A DNA stretch of 64,000 bases from Natribaculum breve (GCF_023008585.1 NZ_CP095390.1:496001-560000); one strand, 5' to 3'. Positions 17,202 through 26,067 are shown, counted from the first letter of the stretch. Program-made: numbers and translations. The notes: a model not told the origin generated them from the sequence alone.

Positions 17202-18020
17202 TCAGTTCAGAATCGACTGTGCGACCGTCGCGAGCTGGCCGTTGTCGGCCTCGCGCAGACGGTCGTCGCCGATCTTCAGGCGGAGACGGGGACGGCCGAC
17301 GTCGATCGGCACCTTCTCGGTGTCGAGCAGACCCATGTCCTCGAGTTTGGTCTTCGTCCGCGAGAAGGTCGCCTTGCTAGCGATACCGACGTCTTCGCCC
17401 CACTTGCTGATGTCGTACAGCAAGGCCTCGTTTTTCGCGGCGACGAGCAGCGAGATGGTGACTTCGTCGAGACCCTCGCCGTCTCCACGGGCAGTCTCGA
17501 GTGACTCCAGGATGGCAGTGAAGTCCTCCTCGGCGTCGGGACCGATCTCCTCTGCAAGTGTTTCGCGCACGCGCGAGATCGGTGGCGTTCGAAGGTTAAA
17601 CGACGTCGCGTCCTCCCAGCGTTCCGCGTAGGTCTCGTACGCGGCGTCGACGAACTCCTGGTCGTCGGTGACGAGCCCCCCGACTCGGTCGCCCGCGTGG
17701 ACGATGGCGACGACGGCGTCGTCGGCGACGAGCAGCGAGTTCTCCGGCGCTTCCTCGAGCGTCCGGAGCGCGAGTACGTCGTCCGCGATGAGGTCGGCAG
17801 CGTTGCTGGCCACGATGAAGTCGTCCATCACGTCTTTGAGCGTTCGCTCGTCGGCGAGCATGTGGACGGTCGGCAACTCGCCGTCGAACCCGGTCGCGAC
17901 GGTGACGAACTCTTCGATCGCGTCCCACGAGGGGTTGACCATGAATACGTCCCCTGTCGTATCCTCGAGGACCGACTCGAGAATATCGTCAATCTGGTGG
18001 TTTAATAAATTCGAGTCCAT
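17202..18020 (-). CDS. TbsP-like transcriptional regulator (DUF5821)
   Basis: 272 residues starting MDSNLLNHQIDDILESVLED. The N-terminal part resembles the haloarchaeal DUF5821 family (SWDAIEEFVTVATGFDGELP, LADERTLKDVMDDFIVASNA). The C-terminal winged helix has WGEDVGIASKATFSRTKTKL followed by a conserved GRPRLRLKI tail. I recall this family as TbsP, a regulator of sugar metabolism genes in Haloferax. The ATG at 18020 follows AT-rich DNA; upstream codons would add a non-conserved stretch. It sits immediately beyond the origin. Confidence 0.82.
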   Translation of the reverse strand: MDSNLLNHQIDDILESVLEDTTGDVFMVNPSWDAIEEFVTVATGFDGELPTVHMLADERTLKDVMDDFIVASNAADLIADDVLALRTLEEAPENSLLVADDAVVAIVHAGDRVGGLVTDDQEFVDAAYETYAERWEDATSFNLRTPPISRVRETLAEEIGPDAEEDFTAILESLETARGDGEGLDEVTISLLVAAKNEALLYDISKWGEDVGIASKATFSRTKTKLEDMGLLDTEKVPIDVGRPRLRLKIGDDRLREADNGQLATVAQSILN

Positions 18021-18360
18021 GGCTATGCAGAAGTAAAAGACTGCCCGATACTTAATTTTGTTGGCCATCTTCGTGCCGCAACTTCTGATCACCTCTCATA
18101 GTTGGTTATTTTTACCGGTAATTGGATCATTTCTTCGTTTAGATGGTAATTAAGTACATAATTGTAGTACTTTGATTGCCGATTCGCGATTCACTCATAG
18201 ACGAACTGTGGCTCTTTCGCTCTCGACGGCTCTCTCTCAGCGGCGGAGTGTCGCTACGGTCGGTGCCCGTCGAACTGATTCGATATCCGAGCGGAATCCG
18301 ACGTCGATCAGCGGATGTCGAACTCGAGCAACGTGTCGTCTGCGCGCCTCGGGACTGTTT

Positions 18361-18392
18361 TCCGGCAAATAGCGTCGAGACTATTTGCCGGA
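18361..18392. promoter_or_regulatory. 12-bp palindrome upstream of glyA promoter
   Basis: TCCGGCAAATAG (18361-18372) and CTATTTGCCGGA (18381-18392) are perfect inverted repeats with an 8-base spacer. A TATA-like CACTTATACA follows at 18401-18410, placed right for the glyA ATG at 18433. The palindrome thus sits just upstream of the core promoter, a usual position for an activator site. The remainder of the 412-bp gap 18021-18432 shows nothing else. Confidence 0.65.
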
Positions 18393-18432
18393 GAAAGGTA
18401 CACTTATACACCGTCCAGACGCCACTCCAGAT

Positions 18433-19680
18433 ATGGAACACGAGCACGTCCGGGCCGTCGACCCGGCGGTCGCCGACGCCCTCGAGGGCGAGGTAGAACG
18501 CCAGCGGAACACGCTGCAGATGATCGCGAGCGAGAACCACGTCTCCGAGGCCGTCCTCGACGCACAGGGAAGTGCTCTGACGAACAAGTACGCCGAGGGC
18601 TACCCTGGGGAGCGATACTACGGTGGTTGCGAGTACGCAGACGAGGTCGAGCGGCTCGCGATCGATCGGGCGAAAGAGCTGTTCGGTGCCGAACACGTCA
18701 ACGTCCAGCCCCACTCGGGCACGCAGGCGAACCAGGCCGTCTACTTCGCGATGCTCGAGCCGGGTGACAAGATCCTCTCGCTCGATCTCACCCACGGCGG
18801 CCACCTCAGCCACGGCCACCCGGCGAACTTCACGGGCCAGCTCTACGAGGTCGAGCAGTACGAGGTCGACCCCGAGACCGGCTACCTCGACTACGACGGA
18901 CTCGCCGACCACGCCGAGGAGTTCGAACCGGACGTCATCGTGTCGGGGTACTCCGCGTACCCGCGCGAAGTCGAGTGGGAACGCATCCAGGCGGTCGCCG
19001 ACGAGGTCGATGCGCTTCATCTCGCGGACATCGCCCACATCACCGGACTGGTGGCGGCGGGCGTCCACCCCTCGCCCGTCGGCGTCGCGGACTTCGTCAC
19101 CGGGAGCACGCACAAGACGATCCGCGCCGGCCGCGGCGGCATCGTCATGACGAGCGAGGAGTACGCAGACGACGTCGACGCGGCGGTCTTCCCCGGCGGA
19201 CAGGGCGGCCCGCTCATGCACAACGTCGCCGGCAAGGCGGTCGGCTTCAAGGAGGCTCTCGAGCCCGAGTTCGAGGAGTACGCCGAACAGACGATCAGAA
19301 ACGCCGAAGTTCTGGGTGAGACGCTCACCGACCACGGGTTCTCGCTCGTCTCCGGCGGTACCGACAACCACCTCGTGCTCGTCGACCTCCGTGATTCACA
19401 CCCCGACACGACCGGCGGTGACGCCGAGGAGGCGCTCGAGGAGGCCGGCATCGTCCTCAACGCAAACACGGTCCCGGGCGAGACCCGATCCGCGTTCAAT
19501 CCAAGCGGTATCCGTGCCGGGACGCCCGCGCTCACCACTCGTGGATTCGACGAAGACGCGATCCGAACCGTTGGCGAGTGCATCGCTCGCGTCATCGACG
19601 CACCCGACGACGACGCGGTCAAAGCCGACGTCAGCGAGACGGTCGACGACCTCTGTGCGGAGTTCCCACTGTACGAATAG
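18433..19680 (+). CDS. glyA: Serine hydroxymethyltransferase
   Basis: 415 residues. A PLP enzyme converting serine and a tetrahydropterin cofactor into glycine and the methylene form. Marks: NTLQMIASENHVSEAV, NKYAEGYPGERYYGG, NVQPHSGTQANQAVY, the PLP lysine in TGSTHKTIRAGRGG (about residue 228), and GQGGPLMHNVAGKAVGF. The ATG at 18433 is about 23 bp after a TATA-like element, so the transcript may be nearly leaderless. folD lies 1.1 kb downstream, consistent with a one-carbon cluster. Confidence 0.97.
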   Translation: MEHEHVRAVDPAVADALEGEVERQRNTLQMIASENHVSEAVLDAQGSALTNKYAEGYPGERYYGGCEYADEVERLAIDRAKELFGAEHVNVQPHSGTQANQAVYFAMLEPGDKILSLDLTHGGHLSHGHPANFTGQLYEVEQYEVDPETGYLDYDGLADHAEEFEPDVIVSGYSAYPREVEWERIQAVADEVDALHLADIAHITGLVAAGVHPSPVGVADFVTGSTHKTIRAGRGGIVMTSEEYADDVDAAVFPGGQGGPLMHNVAGKAVGFKEALEPEFEEYAEQTIRNAEVLGETLTDHGFSLVSGGTDNHLVLVDLRDSHPDTTGGDAEEALEEAGIVLNANTVPGETRSAFNPSGIRAGTPALTTRGFDEDAIRTVGECIARVIDAPDDDAVKADVSETVDDLCAEFPLYE

Positions 19681-19814
19681 CGTTCTGACCGGACACCATC
19701 GGTTCCAGTCTCCCTTTTCGATCGTCTACTTACCGCGAGACTGCGGCAACTACCTTGTCGTTCGTAACGGTTATTGGGTCTGCAATCAATGACAAGTAGT
19801 ATCATACAAGACCG

Positions 19815-20729
19815 ATGACGACCTACTACTCCAGGACTTCTCCGAAGCTCGAGCCAGAGACGGCCTGCTCCGGGATCGAGTGTGCGCTCGCGGGCACGGT
19901 CGATCACCTACTCGTGTTTCTCTGGCTCGGCGCGCTCGGAATCGTCGTCGCGGCCCTGTGGTACGTTCCACGGGCGCTCGAGGCGTGCGACGAAGAGTAC
20001 GATCGCACCCGCGAGGAAGCACAGGCATTCGATCGATTCGCCCGCCGCGTCGCCGAAATCGACGTCTCGTCACCGCGAGAGCAGTCGACCCAGCAGGCGC
20101 TGGCGGGCACGGTGGCGGCCTCGTTCGCCACGCCGTCGCGCGAGCGGCCGCTCCGAGACGTTCGGGACATCTATCGGGAGACGGTCATGTCCGTCTCACA
20201 CTACAGAGAGGAGTACGACGAGTCGCTGGCCGAGAACGTCACGGAGGAGTTCGACGACACCGTCGCGACGGTGCTCACGGACGGCGGACAGTGGACGCCG
20301 GAGGTCAAACGGCTCGTCGTCGCCCGAGCGACCGAAGCGCGAAATCGGCGCGAACGATTCCTCGAGGTGCTCGAACGCGAGACCGACGCGCTCGAGTCGG
20401 CTGCCGACTCGTTCGAACGTGCCGAGGCGACCCTCGAGTCGGTAAACGACCGCTCGTCGCTCGATTACTCCTACGAGGAACTCGAGGACACCTGGGACGA
20501 ACTGCGAGAACTCGAACGACGGACAGAGGCGCGACTCGCGTCCAGACAGGAGGCGATACAGGGTTCCGAGACCGTCGGCCGACAGTTCACCGATCCGTGG
20601 ACGATGTACGCCTATCTCTACCGATCGCTTTCGACGTCGCATCCGATTCTGACCGACGGCACGCGGTTACTCGAGAAGGTGACGACGACGAAACACCGGA
20701 TCGTGAGGGCACTCACGAGTCGCGTCTGA
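19815..20729 (+). CDS. Membrane-anchored coiled-coil protein, unknown
   Basis: 304 residues. One clear membrane segment lies near the N terminus (HLLVFLWLGALGIVVAALWY, about 31-50). A long, charged helical region with coiled-coil character follows (about 55-245), and the C terminus is basic. I do not recognise the family. It stands between glyA and folD in the same direction, which suggests a conserved neighbourhood more than a shared pathway. Confidence 0.75.
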   Translation: MTTYYSRTSPKLEPETACSGIECALAGTVDHLLVFLWLGALGIVVAALWYVPRALEACDEEYDRTREEAQAFDRFARRVAEIDVSSPREQSTQQALAGTVAASFATPSRERPLRDVRDIYRETVMSVSHYREEYDESLAENVTEEFDDTVATVLTDGGQWTPEVKRLVVARATEARNRRERFLEVLERETDALESAADSFERAEATLESVNDRSSLDYSYEELEDTWDELRELERRTEARLASRQEAIQGSETVGRQFTDPWTMYAYLYRSLSTSHPILTDGTRLLEKVTTTKHRIVRALTSRV

Positions 20730-20830
20730 CCCCTCCGTATATCCACGATCGTGCATAATCGTCCTTCTAAATAGACGAGAATATACACGAATCCGGGTTA
20801 TTTAAGGGAGTCGAAGCCGCTCGTTCGACC

Positions 20831-21724
20831 ATGACCGAGATCATCGACGGCAACGCCGTCGCGAGCGAGATTCGCGACGACCTGACCGACGCGATCGAGA
20901 CGCTGGCCGACGCGGGTGCGCGACCGGGGCTCGCCACCGTGTTGATGGGCGACGATCCCGCGAGCCAGACCTACGTGAACATGAAACAGCGGGACTGCGA
21001 GGAGGTCGGCATCGAGAGCGTGCACGTCGACGTCGACGGGGACGCGTCCGCCGAGGAACTGTACGACGCGATCGGGGAGCTAAACGACGATCCGGACGTC
21101 CACGGGTACATCGTCCAGGCACCTGTGCCGGACCACGTCGACTATCGCGAAGTGATCCGCCGGGTCGATCCGATGAAAGACGTCGACGGTTTCCACCCCG
21201 AGAACGTCGGTCGTCTCGTCGCGGGCGAGGCCCGTTTCCGTCCGTGTACGCCCCACGGCGTTCAGAAACTCCTCGAGGCCTACGACGTCGACACCGAGGG
21301 CGCGGACGTGACGATCGTCGGTCGGTCGAACATCGTCGGGAAACCGCTCGCCAACCTGTTGCTCCAGAAAGCCGACGACGGCAACGCGACGGTGACGGTC
21401 TGTCACTCCCGGACCGACGACCTCGCGGCGAGGACCCGGAACGCGGACGTCGTGGTCGCCGCGGTCGGCGTCCCGGAACTGATCGACGGCTCGATGATCG
21501 GCGAGGACGCCGTCGTGATCGACGTCGGCGTCAACCGCGTGGACGCGGACACCGAGAAGGGCTACGAACTCGTCGGTGACGTCGAGTTCGAGAGCGCCAG
21601 GGAGAAAGCAAGCGCCATCACGCCCGTCCCCGGCGGCGTCGGCCCGATGACGCGGGCGATGTTGCTGTACAACACCGTGAAGGCGGCGAGCCTGCAGGAA
21701 GACGTCGACGTCGACCTGCCCTGA
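20831..21724 (+). CDS. folD: Methylene-tetrahydrofolate dehydrogenase / cyclohydrolase
   Basis: 297 residues. Bifunctional one-carbon enzyme interconverting methylene-, methenyl- and formyl-tetrahydrofolate with NADP. Marks: SQTYVNMKQRDCEEVGI with the catalytic Lys, DVHGYIVQAPVPDHVD, DPMKDVDGFHPENVG, the Rossmann VTIVGRSNIVGKPLANLLL, and the C-terminal TPVPGGVGPMTRAMLL. A TATA-like GGGTTATTTAAGG about 20-30 bp upstream of the ATG fits a short-leader transcript. It works with glyA. Confidence 0.97.
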   Translation: MTEIIDGNAVASEIRDDLTDAIETLADAGARPGLATVLMGDDPASQTYVNMKQRDCEEVGIESVHVDVDGDASAEELYDAIGELNDDPDVHGYIVQAPVPDHVDYREVIRRVDPMKDVDGFHPENVGRLVAGEARFRPCTPHGVQKLLEAYDVDTEGADVTIVGRSNIVGKPLANLLLQKADDGNATVTVCHSRTDDLAARTRNADVVVAAVGVPELIDGSMIGEDAVVIDVGVNRVDADTEKGYELVGDVEFESAREKASAITPVPGGVGPMTRAMLLYNTVKAASLQEDVDVDLP

Positions 21725-21736
21725 TCCGTTCCTTTT

Positions 21737-21816
21737 ATACTATCGGACGTAACTGTGTGAAGATTCTCGCCACCCCGGGACGGCGAGAATCTTTCACGAC
21801 TTACGTCCGGCAGTAT
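21737..21816. mobile_element. 80-bp MITE, copy 1
   Basis: The ends are long imperfect inverted repeats: ATACTATCGGACGTAACTG at the left and the complement of ATACTGCCGGACGTAAGTC at the right, with inner arms GATTCTCGCC/GGCGAGAATC. The exact reverse complement of all 80 bp occurs at 36305-36384. The ends begin TA-CT and resemble the left end of the IS630-like element 190 bp away. It overlaps the 3' end of the broken DUF6141 gene. Confidence 0.85.
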
Positions 21817-22010
21817 ACTCCCTTCGCCGATCCCGGTTGCGCCGTCCCGACTCGATCGCAGTCAGGAGGTCGTGTGGCCGCTCGGAGCCGAGGAAGATCG
21901 GTTTCGAACTCTCCCGATAGATCCGGATTCCCTCACTCGAGTCGGGCGCGAACTCCCAGCCCGAGCGCGTCCACCTGAGTCCGTAGCTGTAGGAGCGTCG
22001 TTCCTCATAC

Positions 22011-22544
22011 TCACGGACATAAGTACGTAAAGACATCTGGCACGTTGATCTCGTCCAGTGCACAGAGAGCAGCATCACGAAGTTCGTCAAGCGTTTCGAA
22101 TAGGCGGTTGCCGAGTGATTGATCGAGTTGTCGCCAGCACTCTTCCGCGGGGTTCAGCTCTGGTGAACCCCGCGGAAGGTAACACAGTTCGATCGGAGTA
22201 CCTTCAACGAACTCTTGGACTCTGTTCGCCGTGAAATACGAGGCGTTGTCGAGGACAACGCAGATTTTCTCGCCGAACTCGGTCTGGAGAGCGTCCAGAA
22301 AACGAATCGTCGTGTCGCTGTTGAAGTTCTCTTCGCAGGGGAGAAAGAACGTCTCATCAGTATCGCTGACTGCACCGAGAAGTTTGATGCTGTCCCACGC
22401 GCCCGTCACCGGGAGTGACGGGCGCTCACCCTTGGGAAACCATGCGTGAATCAGTGTCGAGAGAACCTGTCGCGTCTGATCAATGGCTAAGATCGTGTAT
22501 TCGTCGTCCAGGTTGTCGCGCTTTTTTTGAACCCGTCTTGCCAT
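22011..22544 (-). CDS. IS630-family transposase, catalytic part (orfB)
   Basis: 177 residues. The DDE catalytic domain has the first Asp in LAIDQTRQ, the second in CVVLDNASYF and the Glu in LNPAEECWRQLDQSL. It begins inside orfA. A run of seven A bases at about 22523-22529 on the coding strand near the overlap could allow programmed frameshifting to a fused transposase. The last residues run into the IS end. Confidence 0.88.
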   Translation of the reverse strand: MARRVQKKRDNLDDEYTILAIDQTRQVLSTLIHAWFPKGERPSLPVTGAWDSIKLLGAVSDTDETFFLPCEENFNSDTTIRFLDALQTEFGEKICVVLDNASYFTANRVQEFVEGTPIELCYLPRGSPELNPAEECWRQLDQSLGNRLFETLDELRDAALCALDEINVPDVFTYLCP

Positions 22545-23032
22545 GCTTCCTGTGCTCTCTCATCGGATTTGTGAAACTCCGGCCGGGCTGTCTTCCAGGA
22601 CAGCCCGGCCTCGGTCATCAATCGTCGAACGTGACGCTCACTGTACTCAACGTCGAATTCCTCGGCGAGATAGTGACGAGCTAGTGGAACGGACCACGCA
22701 GGCGCGTCAAGTCCAACTTCCTCTGGAGACTTGTGAAGCGCTTCAACGAACTGTTCATGCTCTTTGTCGGAGAGTTTTGAGGGCCTTCCTGAACGGTGCT
22801 CGTCGTAGACGACCTCCTCGAACGGCTCGTCGGCGAGCCGTTCGAGTCGATCAAGCCACCGCGAGAGCCAGCCAGCAGTGTATCCATAGCGTTCAGCGAC
22901 CTCTTGTAGCGTTGCACCGTCTTCTTCAAGGTAATTGATCGCCGCCATGAGCCGTTGTGATGGCTTTTTTCCCTCGACCTCCGCCAAGGCCTGGCGGAGG
23001 TCTTCGGTAGAGACGTTGTCGAGAGAGGTCAT
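22487..23032 (-). CDS. IS630-family transposase, DNA-binding part (orfA)
   Basis: 181 residues. Helix-turn-helix region ATLQEVAERYGYTAGWLSRW and a second one near VEYSERHVRRLMTEAGLSWK bind the IS ends. The C terminus reads out of the DDE frame after the A-run, so frameshifting is needed for full-length transposase. The coding sequence contains several perfect inverted repeats (for example 22817-22829 with 22834-22846). Confidence 0.88.
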   Translation of the reverse strand: MTSLDNVSTEDLRQALAEVEGKKPSQRLMAAINYLEEDGATLQEVAERYGYTAGWLSRWLDRLERLADEPFEEVVYDEHRSGRPSKLSDKEHEQFVEALHKSPEEVGLDAPAWSVPLARHYLAEEFDVEYSERHVRRLMTEAGLSWKTARPEFHKSDERAQEAWQDGFKKSATTWTTNTRS

Positions 23033-23406
23033 ATCGGAGTAACGTGCTTTTCTTTGAAATATTTTTGGCTGACAGTATCACGTCGCACGTCCTGAATCGC
23101 GGAGAACGAAACGTGGCGATACGAGCGATGGAACGGCCAGTACCGGAAGTAGACGCCGTCCTCGCGCACCTCGGTGTGGAGCGTCGAGCGCAAGAGGAAC
23201 GGCAGCGGTGCCACGACGACGACGACGGTCGCGACGACGATCGCCGTCGACTCGAGGGTCACGCCTTCGTCGGCGAAGATCAGGATCGGCGTCACGAGCA
23301 AAGCGGGCAGCGAGAGGGCGATCAGCGCCGGCCCCATCCACGAGGGGAACGTCTGGCACTCCTCGAACGCGAGGTCTCGAGAACCGGCCGCGTCTGCCAT
23401 TCGAGA

Positions 23407-24138
23407 TCACTCGAGACTGTCCTCGAGGCGCTCGAGCCGGTCTTCCGCCCGGAGGATCGCCTCGTCGTCGCCTTCGCGGAGCCCGGTCGCGAGGTCGCGT
23501 GTCGCCTCGACGAGCCTCTCTGCCGTCCGGGGCGGGACGTCGCCGTCGAGCATGCGAATCCGTTTGACGTGTTCGGTGAGCATCTCGAGCGTCGATCGCT
23601 CGAGCGGAACCAGCTCCCGATCGCCGTCTTCCACCCAGGTCCTGACGTCGCGTCGGTACTCGCGGACGGCGTTCGCGTAGGCGAGCCCACGTGCGCCACG
23701 GAGCGTCGTCGGGACCTCCTCGACGGGTGGACGCTCGCCGGCGTCCGCATCGCCCAAAAGCGAGAGGAAGTACAGCTCCTCGCGCTCGTCTAGCGTGCGC
23801 GTTCTGGCGACGACGTCTGCGACGTGGAGCAGTTCGATCGCGGCCAGGTACGCGTCGTCGAGCAGTTGCAAGGTCCCGCCGCGGACGAATCCCCGCCGAC
23901 GAACGTACTCGCGTGCGTGATCGCGGGCGCGTTCGGCGAGGTCGGTCGTCTCTGCCTCGTCGACGTCGTTTCGCACGGCGGTGAGGTCGAACTCGACCTC
24001 GAGATCCGTGTGTTCGGTTCGTTCGTCGAGGCCGACGCTTCGCAGGCTGCCACAGGCCGGACAGCCGACGCTGCCAGTCTCGTAGTACGACCAGCGAGTC
24101 CCACAGTCGGTACACTCTCGTTCGCCGCGGATCTTCAT
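23407..24138 (-). CDS. Zinc-ribbon N-terminal protein, function unknown
   Basis: 243 residues starting MKIRGERECTDCGTRWSYYE. A CxxC...CxxC zinc ribbon (about 9-31: CTDCGT and CPACGS) is followed by an all-helical domain rich in Arg, Glu and Leu. An upstream Met at 24162 would add eight residues; the later ATG matches the usual start close to the zinc ribbon. It is followed seven bases later by the broken DUF6141 gene. It is a conserved haloarchaeal type that I cannot name. Confidence 0.8.
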   Translation of the reverse strand: MKIRGERECTDCGTRWSYYETGSVGCPACGSLRSVGLDERTEHTDLEVEFDLTAVRNDVDEAETTDLAERARDHAREYVRRRGFVRGGTLQLLDDAYLAAIELLHVADVVARTRTLDEREELYFLSLLGDADAGERPPVEEVPTTLRGARGLAYANAVREYRRDVRTWVEDGDRELVPLERSTLEMLTEHVKRIRMLDGDVPPRTAERLVEATRDLATGLREGDDEAILRAEDRLERLEDSLE

Positions 24139-24214
24139 ACGGGTAGATACTCGAGCGGACACAAAAGACCCGTCGTCCGGTAGTATAAGTCGGTTCCTGC
24201 CCTACAGGGTTCCC

Positions 24215-24580
24215 GTGACCGAGACGTACACCGTCGAGATCGAAGTACCCGAGGACGTCGACAGCGACCACGCCGGCGAGATAGTGACGGTCGACGTCGG
24301 TGCCGACGAGTACGTGCTTCCGGCGGCACGCGAGGCGGGACTGTGGCTCGAGGCCGACTGCCAGCAGGGCTGGTGTACGCGATGTGCCGCCCGGTTGCTC
24401 GAGGGCGACGTCGACCAGAGCGACGCCAGGCGCTACTACGAGGTCGACGAGGAGGCGGACTTCGTCCTCACCTGCACGGCGAAGCCACTGTCAGACCTCC
24501 GACTCCGTGCGTTCCGCTACGACGAAATTCTCGAACACCGAGCAGCACACGATCTTCCGCCGGGCAGATCGAAGTTGTGA
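24215..24580 (+). CDS. [2Fe-2S] plant-type ferredoxin
   Basis: 121 residues with a GTG start. The cluster ligands are in ADCQQGWCTRCAARLLEG and a later LTCTAKPLSD, the CxxxxCxxC...C pattern of plant-type ferredoxins. The N-terminal strands and acidic surface are as in haloarchaeal ferredoxins. The single-electron partner is unknown. It is divergent from the zinc-ribbon gene, with a TATA-like GTAGTATAAGTC about 20-30 bp upstream. Confidence 0.9.
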   Translation: MTETYTVEIEVPEDVDSDHAGEIVTVDVGADEYVLPAAREAGLWLEADCQQGWCTRCAARLLEGDVDQSDARRYYEVDEEADFVLTCTAKPLSDLRLRAFRYDEILEHRAAHDLPPGRSKL

Positions 24581-24739
24581 CGATGGAAACGTCGGGCTTC
24601 TCTCATCTGTAACAGATCGCTCGACAGAAATACACTGCTGACGAGATATTCATCGTCTGTTACTGGATACGCAACAGGTGATTAATGTGCGGCAGTTGCA
24701 GGCCGCACTGCAACGTGTCTGAACGTGATACTCGCAGAT

Positions 24740-25330
24740 ATGTCACGCCGACGACTCAGTCGACGAAAGTTCGTAGCCGCCGCTGGAACCACGAGTGTCG
24801 TCGCTCTCGCCGGGTGTGCAGACGGTGGCGACGGGAACGGTGCCGAGGACGACGAACCAGAGGACAACGAGACGGAAGACGGCGACACGGAGGACGAAAC
24901 CTACACGCTCACCGTGACCGTCGAGGACGGCGACGGTGAACCGGTCGAGGGAGCCACCGTCATGGTCATGGAAGCCGGGATGATGGAAGACGACGGTGCA
25001 GGTAACGAAACCGACACCGGCGAGGACAACGAGACCGACGCCGGCAACGAAACTGCCGACAACGATACCGACGCCGGCAACGAGACGGACACCGAAGACG
25101 GGATGGACACCGAGATGGAACAGGAGACAGACGAAGAAGGGATGGTCGAGTTCACCGAACTCGAGAACGGCGAGTACACCGTCACCGCCGAATCCGACGG
25201 GCAGCAGGCCGAAGATGACGTCGAGATCGACGGTGCCGACGAGGAAGTGACGCTGACGCTCGGCGAAGACGGTGCCGGCAACGAAACCGGCGACAACGAG
25301 ACGGACAACGAAACCGACGACGGCGCGTAA
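24740..25330 (+). CDS. Tat lipoprotein with carboxypeptidase-regulatory-like domain
   Basis: 196 residues from the ATG at 24740. The twin-arginine signal SRRKFVAAAG is followed by lipobox LAGC (23-26), so it is exported folded and lipid-anchored. A beta-sandwich domain has YTLTVTVEDGDGEPVEGATV and GMVEFTELENGEYTVTAE and is split by an acidic low-complexity insert of NETD/AGNET units (about 90-130). A second NET-rich stretch ends the protein. Its role is unknown, probably cell-surface. Confidence 0.85.
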   Translation: MSRRRLSRRKFVAAAGTTSVVALAGCADGGDGNGAEDDEPEDNETEDGDTEDETYTLTVTVEDGDGEPVEGATVMVMEAGMMEDDGAGNETDTGEDNETDAGNETADNDTDAGNETDTEDGMDTEMEQETDEEGMVEFTELENGEYTVTAESDGQQAEDDVEIDGADEEVTLTLGEDGAGNETGDNETDNETDDGA

Positions 25331-25625
25331 TCCGACACCGCGGCCACGTCCCATCGGCTTTCGCGACGCCTGCCGTCCCCCCCTCGAGCATCGGTTCGCA
25401 ACGTGCTCACGCGAGTCGGCGGGCCGATTCCACGGTGCGTGCGACGATCACGTTGGCCGTTCACCGAACTGACCGGAACGCTTTTCAGCCGAGCGGAGGA
25501 CGTCGAACGTACGATGACGCGGAGTTCCGACGCTCCTGGTCGCGAAATTCTCCGACAGTGACGACGCCACTGCCGTCCTCGAGGACGGCCGCGTCCGGCT
25601 CGAGGTCGGCTCGGAGACGTACCTG

Positions 25626-25979
25626 TTGTCCAGAACCGACGCGCTCGCCCTTCGAGATCGACTTTCGGCGACGCTGGCGTGCGAACACGAGTTCACCCAC
25701 ACGGTCGGTCGCCACCGCGAGGACGGGACGTACGCCGTCGAGCGCCGGCGAGCGGACTCGAGTGGTCACCGAAAGGTGTTCGAGTCGTTCGAGCAGTGTC
25801 GACGCCTCTACGATCGGCTCCCGGACCGGTTTACCGCCACCGACGTCGGCCGAGCAGGACTGACCGGCAGCAGACGTCATCTGCTCGTTCGCCACTTCGA
25901 CGAACACCCGGAGTTCGAGTGTGAACTCGTCGCCAGACAGCCGCTGACCGTTCACAAACGTCGTCCAGAGCGGAACTGA
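25626..25979 (+). CDS. Conserved haloarchaeal protein, start uncertain
   Basis: 117 residues are readable from a TTG at 25626: DALALRDRLSATLACEHEFT, RRRADSSGHRKVFESFEQCR. The same frame stays open back to 25518 and reads plausible protein (LEDGRVRLEVGSETYLL) but has no ATG or GTG. An ATG at 25514 opens another frame that closes after 15 codons. The gene may have an N-terminal frameshift or use an unusual start. Family unknown. Confidence 0.6.
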   Translation: MSRTDALALRDRLSATLACEHEFTHTVGRHREDGTYAVERRRADSSGHRKVFESFEQCRRLYDRLPDRFTATDVGRAGLTGSRRHLLVRHFDEHPEFECELVARQPLTVHKRRPERN

Positions 25980-26067
25980 CGGCCACGAGCCGCCGAGAGG
26001 TGGGGCGACGAATACGCTCGGTCGTCCCCACTGGGCTTTTTTACGCCATCGCTCGCTAGCTGTCGGT

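Larger units (their letters stand above)
22007..23078 (-). mobile_element. IS630-like insertion sequence
   Basis: About 1.07 kb. Both ends start with TACT flanked by TA, the usual IS630 target. They align imperfectly over about 24 bases: left TACTCACGGACATAAGTACG, right (complement) TACTGTCAGCCAAAAATATT. It encodes two overlapping transposase frames. A direct repeat TCACG also sits at each junction (22011-22015 and 23078-23082) and would restore the broken host gene in frame, so the precise boundary is uncertain by a few bases. Confidence 0.8.
21794..23400 (-). pseudogene. DUF6141-type membrane protein gene, split by IS630-like element
   Basis: The N-terminal part (23400 to about 23078) gives two membrane segments (MGPALIALSLPALLVTPILI and a second Val-rich helix) and VYFRYWPFHRSYRHVSF. 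The C-terminal part (about 22009 to 21794) gives SYSYGLRWTRSGWEF and PIFLGSERPHDLLTAIESG. Together they match the order of DUF6141-type proteins. The IS lies between them, and the stop codon now falls in the 80-bp MITE. It was probably co-transcribed with the zinc-ribbon gene seven bases upstream. The function of the family is unknown. Confidence 0.8.

Noticed and set aside
24145..24186. Short inverted ends ATACTCGAGCGGAC / GTCCGGTAGTAT between the zinc-ribbon and ferredoxin genes as another MITE
   Set aside because: Only about ten bases match on each side and there is almost no interior; it may be promoter sequence that resembles the MITE end by chance.
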